From a virus, in IMG/VR virus record IMGVR_UViG_3300026531_000002, positions 1 through 64,000 of that record: 64,000 nt of DNA. One strand, written 5' to 3'. A program made the position numbers and the translations under genes. Each line of letters opens with the position of its first letter. The first letter of the stretch is position 1. The notes beneath the pieces were generated by a model that saw nothing but the letters and a program-made list of their open reading frames with translations, did not search any database and was not told the origin of the DNA. Shown piece after piece: positions 1 to 5,274 of the stretch.

Positions 1-385
1 ACCTATCCAGCATCAACACAGCACTGAACCAGCATCAACACAGCACCTCACCCGTATTGAACCAGCACCTACCCAGCACCTATCCAGCACCTATCCAGCA
101 TCAACACAGCACTGAACCAGCACCTACCCAGCATCAACACAGCACCTATCCAGCACCTATCCAGCATCAACACAGCACCTATCCAGCACCTCACCCGTAT
201 TGAGACAGCACCTATCCAGCATCAACACAGCACCTCACCCGTATTGAACCAGCATCAACACAGCACCTATCCAGCACCTACCCAGCATCAACACAGCACC
301 TATCCAGCATCAACACAGCACCTACCCAGCATCAACACAGCACCTACCCAGCACCTATCCAGCACCTATCCAGCACCTACCCAGC
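1..385. repeat. Perfect 11-bp tandem array, 35 units
   Basis: From base 1 to 385 the sequence divides exactly into 35 consecutive 11-bp units with no insertions or deletions. The main unit types are ACCTATCCAGC, ACCTACCCAGC, ATCAACACAGC, ACTGAACCAGC and the pair ACCTCACCCGT + ATTGAACCAGC. Nearly all end in CAGC. The order of types is irregular, so it is not a simple higher-order repeat. All frames I checked are stopped, so it looks non-coding. The array begins at or before the window edge. An 11-bp step is close to one DNA helical turn, which places the CAG cores on one face of the duplex. It lies upstream of a terminase small subunit candidate, so a packaging (pac-like) or replication site is plausible; that role is inferred. 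Confidence 0.95.
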
Positions 386-777
386 CTTGAACCAACAAAG
401 CAAAAAAAATCGATTCATTGCCGACAAAGTATCTAGCAAAGCTACCACAAGTATCTAGCCAAACATAAAGTCAAAATAGATAAGAATAACTTTTTGGTCA
501 TATGTTCATAAATACTACAAATATAGATACATTCTAAAAAATAGAAAAAATCGATTTCTTATTCCTAATTGGCACAACACTTTAACAGCACCTGACACGG
601 AGTCTAGCAAAGCTACCACAAGTATCTTATCAGCCACGTCACAGCACTTCACCAGAACTGACACAGTTCCGTTACAGTTATGATTCAGTCCCGTTGCAAT
701 CCCGCACCAGCGCTGACACAGCTATAACAAAAAAGTAAATAAAAGCGAAACACACTAAAACCTAAAAAGGAAATTAC
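386..777. repeat. Gene-free stretch with degenerate 11-bp phased motifs
   Basis: No gene is supported here. A 25-bp direct repeat (TCTAGCAAAGCTACCACAAG followed by TATCT) occurs at 432-456 and 603-627. From about 652 to 735 the sequence again falls into 11-bp steps that begin with CAG (or CAA): CAGAACTGACA, CAGTTCCGTTA, CAGTTATGATT, CAGTCCCGTTG, CAATCCCGCAC, CAGCGCTGACA, CAGCTATAACA. The phase is kept although the sequences differ, which argues that spacing is what matters. Confidence 0.8.
735..755 (+). promoter_or_regulatory. Candidate late promoter (GCGAAA type) before terS
   Basis: The motif AAAAGCGAAACACAC lies about 25-35 bp before the terS start codon, with an AAGTAAAT stretch upstream. 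The same arrangement (AAAAAGTA..., AGCGAAA, A/C-rich leader, AAAAAGGA, ATG) precedes the genes at 2170 and 5275. On the minus strand, relatives with GCGATAGC or GCGACAC precede many structural genes. Confidence 0.5.
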
Positions 778-1701
778 ATGGCTAAAAATAAATTACCTAA
801 ACAAAATGCTGATTTAGATATCTTTTCTGACATCTTACAAGGTGAAGATGTGTCAGAACTTGTGCAGAATCTAACACAGGACTTGCACGGAACTGTTTCA
901 AGTAATGACATGGAGTCTGACACAGAACTGTCACAGAATCTTTCAAATACTGGTTCAGAGGTTGACACATATACTGACACAGAACTGTCACAGAATCTTT
1001 CAAATACTGGTTCAGAGGTTGACACGGAGTCTAGCGAAGCTGACACAGAGTCTGCACAAGTTATGACACAACAAACATTAGAACAAAAACTAGACCAACT
1101 TGAAACACCTTTAAAAGTAATAGAACCCACCCCCGAAGAAAAAAGTATGCTAGAACTAGCTGGTGAGGCTACTATGCAATCTGTTACTAAAACTGAATCA
1201 GACTCTTTTTCAGAAGCTGACACGAAGTCTTTTTCAGAAGCTGAATCAGAATCTAACGCAATAATAGAACAAGTGACTGACAAAGCTGTTATGGGAGTGA
1301 CACCAAAAAAACCTTTAAGTTTTGAAGAGTACCAAATAGTTGATATGTACATAGAGGGTAAAACAGAAGCCCAAATAGCTATGGATTTAGCTTTAACAAC
1401 TAAATACATTAAAACAGTCTTATCACGCCCCTATATTAGAAATTATGTAAATGAGATTGTAGAAGTAACTCAATATGCTATGAAACAGAACCGAATAAGG
1501 CTGTTAAATCTTATTGTAAATGCTAAAGTAGAGGAAACATTAGAGCAAGGTTTAAGTTATGCTGACTTGACTAAAAAAGATGTTGTTGATTTAATTAGAG
1601 AGTTAGACGGGCTTCAAAAAGAGAAAGAGAAAAAAGAGTTAGGTACAAACCAAAACAATACTTATGTGAATATCTTACAAAAAATAGTTAAGGACACTTA
1701 G
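778..1701 (+). CDS. Putative terminase small subunit (TerS) with repeat-rich N-terminus
   Basis: This 307-aa protein has a low-complexity, acidic, Ser/Thr/Glu-rich N-terminal 180 residues and a compact C-terminal part. Residues about 180-235 look like a helix-turn-helix unit (SFEEYQIVDMYIEGKTEAQI and following), followed by charged helices and a short hydrophobic tail (NTYVNILQKIVKD). HTH, oligomerising helices, then a short tail is the usual plan of phage terminase small subunits, which recognise packaging DNA; I make this call from architecture only. A 19-residue repeat (starting DTELSQNLSNTGSEVDT) occurs twice. The coding DNA of this part carries CAG words at 11/22-bp spacing, like the array upstream. 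The RBS AAAAAGGA fits the start. TerL is far away at 53.1-54.5 kb. Confidence 0.5.
   Translation: MAKNKLPKQNADLDIFSDILQGEDVSELVQNLTQDLHGTVSSNDMESDTELSQNLSNTGSEVDTYTDTELSQNLSNTGSEVDTESSEADTESAQVMTQQTLEQKLDQLETPLKVIEPTPEEKSMLELAGEATMQSVTKTESDSFSEADTKSFSEAESESNAIIEQVTDKAVMGVTPKKPLSFEEYQIVDMYIEGKTEAQIAMDLALTTKYIKTVLSRPYIRNYVNEIVEVTQYAMKQNRIRLLNLIVNAKVEETLEQGLSYADLTKKDVVDLIRELDGLQKEKEKKELGTNQNNTYVNILQKIVKDT
917..1030 (+). repeat. 57-bp direct repeat inside terS carrying 11-bp phased CAG motifs
   Basis: Two near-identical 57-bp copies (from about 917 and 974) encode a 19-aa repeat. CAG/CGG words inside fall at 923, 934, 956, 980, 991, 1013, 1025 and 1046. The spacings of 11, 22, 24, 11, 22, 12 and 21 follow DNA helix pitch rather than codon length, linking this coding repeat to the intergenic arrays. 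Confidence 0.75.
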
Positions 1702-1745
1702 TCTCTTAACTTATTCTTAAGCTTATCCAAAAACTGACACAGCAT

Positions 1746-2021
1746 CTATTCAACTTCGTGTCCAACTTCGTGTCCAACTTCGTGTCCAACACTGTCACAA
1801 AGTCTGTTTAGGTTTTGTATAAGCTCTTTTTCAGTATTTTTTTCTGGTATTGAGAAAGAATACCTTTCAAGCTCCTTATTAAGCTCTTTGTTATGATACT
1901 CTTTCCAATTCTTATTCTGATTGTTGTTAAGCTTACTATGAGAATATGAATTTTGGCTAATAATATAAACTAGCCCTAAAATAACCAACACCATAACCAA
2001 ATAAAATCTTTTTTGGCTCAT
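1746..2021 (-). CDS. Small membrane-anchored protein with C-terminal GHEV repeats
   Basis: A 91-aa protein of unknown function. One N-terminal transmembrane segment (residues about 6-22, FYLVMVLVILGLVYIIS) is followed by a polar, Asn/Lys/Glu-rich region and three tandem GHEV repeats at the C-terminus. The GHEV repeats come from a 12-bp DNA repeat (CAACTTCGTGTC on the plus strand). The start has a good RBS (AAAGGAG). A TATAAT box on the minus strand at 2056-2061 suggests a promoter of its own. It is convergent with terS. Confidence 0.7.
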   Translation of the reverse strand: MSQKRFYLVMVLVILGLVYIISQNSYSHSKLNNNQNKNWKEYHNKELNKELERYSFSIPEKNTEKELIQNLNRLCDSVGHEVGHEVGHEVE

Positions 2022-2055
2022 TTACAACTCCTTTATTTTTTGTTATTACTTTTGT

Positions 2056-2061
2056 ATTATA
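2056..2061 (-). promoter_or_regulatory. Candidate -10 box for the 1746-2021 gene
   Basis: A minus-strand TATAAT lies about 35 bp before the start codon. No -35 box is evident. Confidence 0.35.
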
Positions 2062-2127
2062 GCCTAACTTACCTTAATCCACCCTGTTCCAGAGCTAACA
2101 CAGGACTGAACCCAAAAAAGTAAAAAA

Positions 2128-2150
2128 TACACAAACAGCGAAACACACAA
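2128..2150 (+). promoter_or_regulatory. Candidate late promoter (GCGAAA type)
   Basis: ACAGCGAAACACACAAAA with an upstream AAAAAAGTAAAAAAT stretch matches the motif before terS and the hub gene, and sits about 25-35 bp before the start codon at 2170. Confidence 0.45.
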
Positions 2151-2169
2151 AAATGTAAAAGGAAAATTA

Positions 2170-2571
2170 ATGAAAGCACAAGAAGAATTTGATGTTGTAG
2201 TTCTAAACAATAAGCAAGTAACATACCTACAAGGGGCATGGAAAGAAGCAACTATAAAAGTAAAATACCCATTTACTGCTCCATTCCTACAAAGAAGTTA
2301 TAGTGTAAATAGAAAAAATAAAACTTATGTAATAGGACTTAAACAGGACCTGTATCAGCTGTTAGACTTTATCAACGGATTAGGTATTACTATTAACTAT
2401 GAGTATTTTTCTCCTATTAAAGAAAGAGAAGAAATAATAGAGAAATTTGTTAGAGTTAAGGAAGTACAACCTGAAAAATTGTGTAAGTATATTATTTTTA
2501 AGTATAAAGAAGAAGAGAATACATTTATTGTAATGTACTGTATCCAACAAGCATTAAGTATTAAATGCTAA
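2170..2571 (+). CDS. Hypothetical protein, probably late expressed
   Basis: A 133-aa mixed alpha/beta protein with no recognised motif, membrane segment or signal peptide. It begins MKAQEEFDVVVLNN and has several alternating hydrophobic strands. The RBS (AAAAGGA) and a late-type promoter motif point to co-expression with virion genes, so a minor structural or assembly role is possible but unproven. An IS200/IS605-like mini-element begins right after the stop codon. Confidence 0.65.
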   Translation: MKAQEEFDVVVLNNKQVTYLQGAWKEATIKVKYPFTAPFLQRSYSVNRKNKTYVIGLKQDLYQLLDFINGLGITINYEYFSPIKEREEIIEKFVRVKEVQPEKLCKYIIFKYKEEENTFIVMYCIQQALSIKC

Positions 2572-2572
2572 A

Positions 2573-2624
2573 TTGACACACTCCCCATTGTTAAAACAAG
2601 AGGTTTTACGGCTATTTTGGATAA
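2573..2624 (-). mobile_element. Minimal IS200/IS605-like end remnant (about 52 bp)
   Basis: Read on the minus strand this starts TTATCCAAAATAGCCGTAAA and ends AACAATGGGGAGTGTGTCAA. The first part matches the left end, and the second the right end, of the larger element at 9419-9630. Between them is one hairpin (CTTGTTTTAACAATGGGG type). It therefore looks like a fusion of the two ends with no interior. The family link rests on the hairpin ends and the GTGTGTCAA terminus and is from memory. Confidence 0.5.
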
Positions 2625-2729
2625 AAAAAGGTTTTTAGAGTTAGGTAGTGTAAAGTGTAGAGTAACACTTGACACTTAAAATGTACCCTGAACCCCTTAT
2701 TTGCGATAATTCTGGCTAAATATTACAGA

Positions 2730-2755
2730 GTTTCCTTTTAAAAAGGAAACTTTTT
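2730..2755 (+). terminator. Rho-independent terminator
   Basis: GTTTCCTTTTAAAAAGGAAAC is a self-complementary hairpin followed by TTTTT. It would end transcription from the 2170-2571 gene. Confidence 0.7.
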
Positions 2756-2860
2756 CAGCTCTTTCCCAGCATCTGACACAGCTCTTTTCCAGTACCTACA
2801 CAGCACTGACACAGCTCTTTCCCAGCATCTGACACAGCTCTTTTCCAGTACCTACACAGC
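2756..2860. repeat. 11/12-bp phased CAG array
   Basis: CAG words occur at 2756, 2767, 2779, 2790, 2801, 2812, 2823, 2835, 2846 and 2857, each 11 or 12 bp from the next. Units include CAGCTCTTTCC, CAGCATCTGACA, CAGCTCTTTTC and CAGTACCTACA, and a 56-bp block is duplicated. It follows the terminator above. I see no gene between 2572 and 2861. Confidence 0.85.
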
Positions 2861-2861
2861 A

Positions 2862-3068
2862 TCAATAAAGTGTCTTAATAAAAAACACTAACAAGTTCTC
2901 TAGTTCAGCATCTGACACAGCGTTGTGTAATTCCTGTGCTGTTAGTTTGTTGTAAACCTTAGGAGGCTTTCTTTTCTCTTTTGGTTGTGGATTACTAGAT
3001 GTTTCAGCCTTTGGATTACTAGATGTTTCTTTATTTGTTTCTTTTGTTTTGTTAGTATTCATAAACAT
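2862..3068 (-). CDS. Small hypothetical protein with Lys/Pro/Ser-rich N-terminus
   Basis: A 68-aa protein. The N-terminal 40 residues are polar and repetitive (the SSNP motif occurs twice), with a basic KEKRKPPKVYNK stretch. The C-terminus is a short predicted helix. No function can be given. The start is either M1 or M3; the GAAAGG RBS lies very close. Its 3' end overlaps the edge of the 11/12-bp repeat array. Confidence 0.5.
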   Translation of the reverse strand: MFMNTNKTKETNKETSSNPKAETSSNPQPKEKRKPPKVYNKLTAQELHNAVSDAELENLLVFFIKTLY

Positions 3069-3069
3069 T

Positions 3070-3115
3070 GCCTTTCAATTTTTGAGTTAGTATATCAAAA
3101 ATAATAATGAAAGGC
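3070..3115 (-). promoter_or_regulatory. Promoter flanked by an inverted repeat
   Basis: A minus-strand TATACT (AGTATA at 3089-3094) lies between GCCTTTCA and TGAAAGGC, 8-bp inverted repeats about 30 bp apart. It would drive the 2862-3068 gene; the flanking repeat may be an operator. Confidence 0.4.
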
Positions 3116-3188
3116 AAGAAAGTCAGTCAGCAAGTTGACTAAAGCTTTGTAAACTTCAAGCACTTTACTGACTAAAAAATAGGTTAGA

Positions 3189-3416
3189 CTAGTAAATAGA
3201 AGTGTAGTACAAATCTTTTAACTCTTGTTCGGTAACTAAACGGCTACTTACTAAGTGTTGGTTCAGCTTCATAAACTCATCTTGTGTAAGCTTCTTATTT
3301 CTATATCTTTTATCACACTTAGAACAGTATTTGAAACCTCTAAAATGTGAATCTAATAATTCAGTTCCACAAACAGGACACAGCTTGTTGTATAACTCTT
3401 TTTTAATTGTACTCAT
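3189..3416 (-). CDS. Small zinc-ribbon protein
   Basis: A 75-aa protein with two CxxC-type pairs, CPVCG (residues about 13-17) and CSKC (about 31-34), separated by 14 residues. This is a typical zinc ribbon, followed by a helical C-terminus. Such small phage proteins often bind nucleic acid or host proteins, but no specific role can be assigned. It is the last member of a leftward run of small genes whose promoter lies at about 5005-5042. Confidence 0.65.
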   Translation of the reverse strand: MSTIKKELYNKLCPVCGTELLDSHFRGFKYCSKCDKRYRNKKLTQDEFMKLNQHLVSSRLVTEQELKDLYYTSIY

Positions 3417-3433
3417 TATTTCTCCTTTACTTT

Positions 3434-3583
3434 TTATTCAAATAAAGCTAATAAGTCTGAAATATCATACAGACCAAACACAAACCACAAAACTACACTA
3501 AAAAAGATTGATGATACTATGGCTACAACAGTGATTAAACTATAAATACCAATAACTTTTAAGTATTCTTTAAACTTCTTCAT
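3434..3583 (-). CDS. Tiny membrane protein (49 aa)
   Basis: The minus strand reads ATG AAG AAG TTT ... GAA TAA, giving a 49-aa protein that starts MKKFKEYLKVIGIYSL, continues with one or two hydrophobic segments (VVAIVSSIFFSVVLWFVFGL) and ends SDLLALFE. A strong RBS (AAAGGAGATG) precedes the start. It overlaps the end of the upstream gene (3570-3803) by 14 bp, as expected within an operon. Function unknown. Confidence 0.6.
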   Translation of the reverse strand: MKKFKEYLKVIGIYSLITVVAIVSSIFFSVVLWFVFGLYDISDLLALFE

Positions 3584-3803
3584 TTTCATCTCCTTTATTA
3601 TTATTGTTATTATGCATAGCTGAAACTGAAAACTCTTTAGCTACTTTACCATTTTCCCAAACTTTAATTAATAATCTATCAGGAAAAGACTCATCTAAAA
3701 TATAATCAGTCACTCTTTTATAGTCTTCTGTTACAAGAACCGTATCAGAACCGTAACAGCCCATATTGTCATACCCAAATTTTTCTATTGAATAAATTTT
3801 CAT
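3570..3803 (-). CDS. Hypothetical small protein
   Basis: A 77-aa protein beginning MKIYSIEKFGYDNMGCYG with a probable beta-rich core and a low-complexity Asn run and acidic tail (NNNNNKGDENEEV). It resembles the short 'MKIY' phage proteins at 31234 and 9150 in style only. Function unknown; part of the leftward small-gene operon. Confidence 0.6.
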   Translation of the reverse strand: MKIYSIEKFGYDNMGCYGSDTVLVTEDYKRVTDYILDESFPDRLLIKVWENGKVAKEFSVSAMHNNNNNKGDENEEV

Positions 3804-3880
3804 TTTTAGTCCTTTTCATTTACTGTACCATAATTTGTAAAGTACCCAACGGCTAAAGACCATTGGTATTTCTGTTATAT

Positions 3881-4084
3881 TTATTTTAAAATAATAGTTT
3901 TTGTATCAACTTTTTTATTAGTGTGCCAACCAGTAGCAACATTATTTTCAACCCACCCCTCTTGTATTTTAGAGGTAGGTTCACCATTCTCAAACCAAAT
4001 AGACACCTTAACAGGGCTGTGTAAGGTACTATCAAGCCACTTATCTTTTAAGTTTACCCAGCCTGTTAGATTGTATCTATTCAT
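3881..4084 (-). CDS. Hypothetical small protein
   Basis: A 67-aa protein with Trp- and Val-rich beta-like segments (GWVNLKDKW, VSIWFENGEP, GWVENN). It overlaps the upstream gene by 8 bp, so translational coupling is likely. No function recognised. Confidence 0.6.
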   Translation of the reverse strand: MNRYNLTGWVNLKDKWLDSTLHSPVKVSIWFENGEPTSKIQEGWVENNVATGWHTNKKVDTKTIILK

Positions 4085-4496
4085 TTGCTAGTTCCTTTAA
4101 AAGCTTATTAGTCATTTCAATATGTTCTTCAAAAACATCTTCTAAGGCTTCCCATTCATCATCTGAAACAGGTTGTCCTCCCTCATAATTTTCATATAAA
4201 TCTAAATAACTCTTTTGAAATAGTCTTGAGTACAAATCTCTCTCAAAGCCACTTAACTGTTTTTGTAATACTAACTCCACTAAAAGTAAAAATAAATCTT
4301 TTTGGTGGAAATAATCAATATACTGTTTTGAATGAAGAGCTTGTAAAGCTTCTTCAACTCTTTTTAAGTAAACATTAGCCCAAGCTAAAACTTTAAACTT
4401 ATTAAGTTTTAACTCAAATAAATCCATTTCAAGACTTTTAAAGGTCTTGATAGGAAAATCAACTAACTCAAACATTCTTTCTATTTGGTACTTCAT
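4077..4496 (-). CDS. Hypothetical helical protein
   Basis: A 139-aa, mostly alpha-helical, acidic protein starting MKYQIERMFELVDFPIKT. No motif recognised. A good RBS (AAGGAGAG) precedes the start, and it overlaps its downstream neighbour by 8 bp and nearly abuts the upstream one. Confidence 0.65.
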   Translation of the reverse strand: MKYQIERMFELVDFPIKTFKSLEMDLFELKLNKFKVLAWANVYLKRVEEALQALHSKQYIDYFHQKDLFLLLVELVLQKQLSGFERDLYSRLFQKSYLDLYENYEGGQPVSDDEWEALEDVFEEHIEMTNKLLKELANE

Positions 4497-4754
4497 TTAC
4501 TCTCCTTTTACAAATTTACAATTTTCTTTTTTGTATTCTAACACACCTAAATCAGTATATAATAATACCTTATCAGCTCCTATTCCATAATTGTTAGAAG
4601 CAACTTTACTATTATTATCCTCACACATTAAGTATTTATTAGTGTTTATAGGGTTTTCCTCAATAGCCACCATAACAAAATAAGAGGCCGCACCCCAAAT
4701 AGCCGCCATTAAAAAAACATAACCTACATTTACTTTTATAAAATCCTTTGTCAT
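4497..4754 (-). CDS. Small inner-membrane protein
   Basis: An 85-aa protein with one transmembrane helix (residues about 10-30, VGYVFLMAAIWGAASYFVMV) and a polar C-terminal domain with two cysteines. The topology suggests a short cytoplasmic N-terminus and a larger exported part. Its start overlaps the upstream stop by one base. A role in superinfection exclusion or host takeover is possible but unsupported. Confidence 0.6.
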   Translation of the reverse strand: MTKDFIKVNVGYVFLMAAIWGAASYFVMVAIEENPINTNKYLMCEDNNSKVASNNYGIGADKVLLYTDLGVLEYKKENCKFVKGE

Positions 4755-4978
4755 TATAACACCTCTACTTCTAAATTGAATGACCCCACTAAAGAATTTA
4801 AAATTGAAGTTATCTCTAGTATTTGGTCTCTTTTAATAACCATCTCAAGGTCAAAACCACCCTCAAATAGTTGTCCCTGAAATAAATCTTCGTTAAAGCT
4901 TAACAAGCCCTGAATAAGCTGTTTGTTGTCGCCCTCTTCAAGTCCTGTAAAAGCTGTTATTTGTATTTTACTAAACAT
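4754..4978 (-). CDS. Hypothetical protein, first gene of small-gene operon
   Basis: A 74-aa protein starting MFSKIQITAFTGLEEGDNKQ. No recognised domain. The RBS (AAAGGAG) is good, and an early-type promoter lies just upstream, so it heads the leftward operon 4978 to 3189. Confidence 0.6.
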   Translation of the reverse strand: MFSKIQITAFTGLEEGDNKQLIQGLLSFNEDLFQGQLFEGGFDLEMVIKRDQILEITSILNSLVGSFNLEVEVL

Positions 4979-5004
4979 TTTATCTCCTTTTTGTTTGTAT
5001 ATTA

Positions 5005-5042
5005 GAAGTATAACACAACAAACCTTAAATAAAAATAAAACC
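5005..5042 (-). promoter_or_regulatory. Early (Campylobacter sigma70-like) promoter
   Basis: On the minus strand, TTTAAGG is followed by a T-rich spacer and TGTTATACTTCT (extended -10, TG-n-TATACT). About 35 bp of the upstream flank, with TTTTATTTTTATTTAAGG, is nearly repeated at 9633-9670 and 13573-13610, defining a family of leftward early promoters. Confidence 0.65.
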
Positions 5043-5059
5043 TATAACTTTTACAAATT

Positions 5060-5225
5060 CAGTCCTATTCAGTCCTGTTTCAGTTTCTGACACGGAATCT
5101 GACACGGAACCCTATTCAGTCCTGTTTCAGTTTCTGACACGGAGTCTGACACGGAACCCTATTCAGTCCTGTTTCAGTTTCTGACACGGAGTCTGACACG
5201 GAACCCTATTCAGTCCTGTTTCAGA
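5060..5225. repeat. 47-bp tandem repeat, about 3.4 copies, with 11/12-bp sub-period
   Basis: Copies start at 5064, 5111, 5158 and 5205 (partial). Each 47-bp unit holds four CAG/CGG-bearing sub-units (CCTATTCAGT, CCTGTTTCAGT, TTCTGACACGG, AGTCTGACACGG) at 11-12 bp spacing. It lies just before the late-type promoter of the tail hub gene. Confidence 0.9.
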
Positions 5226-5235
5226 ATTTAATTAA

Positions 5236-5256
5236 AAAGTAGAATAGCGAAAACCT
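5236..5256 (+). promoter_or_regulatory. Candidate late promoter before tail hub gene
   Basis: AAAAAGTAGAATAGCGAAAA, about 25 bp before the start codon at 5275, matches the terS-type late motif. Confidence 0.5.
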
Positions 5257-5274
5257 AAACAAAAAAGGAAAGAA

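Noticed and set aside
1-385. CRISPR array
   Set aside because: The units are 11 bp, contiguous, and drawn from a few shared types; there are no 25-40 bp unique spacers and no cas genes.
774-1409. Antisense Ser/Val-rich reading frame opposite terS
   Set aside because: It is a shadow of the repeat-rich terS frame, with no RBS or promoter of its own.
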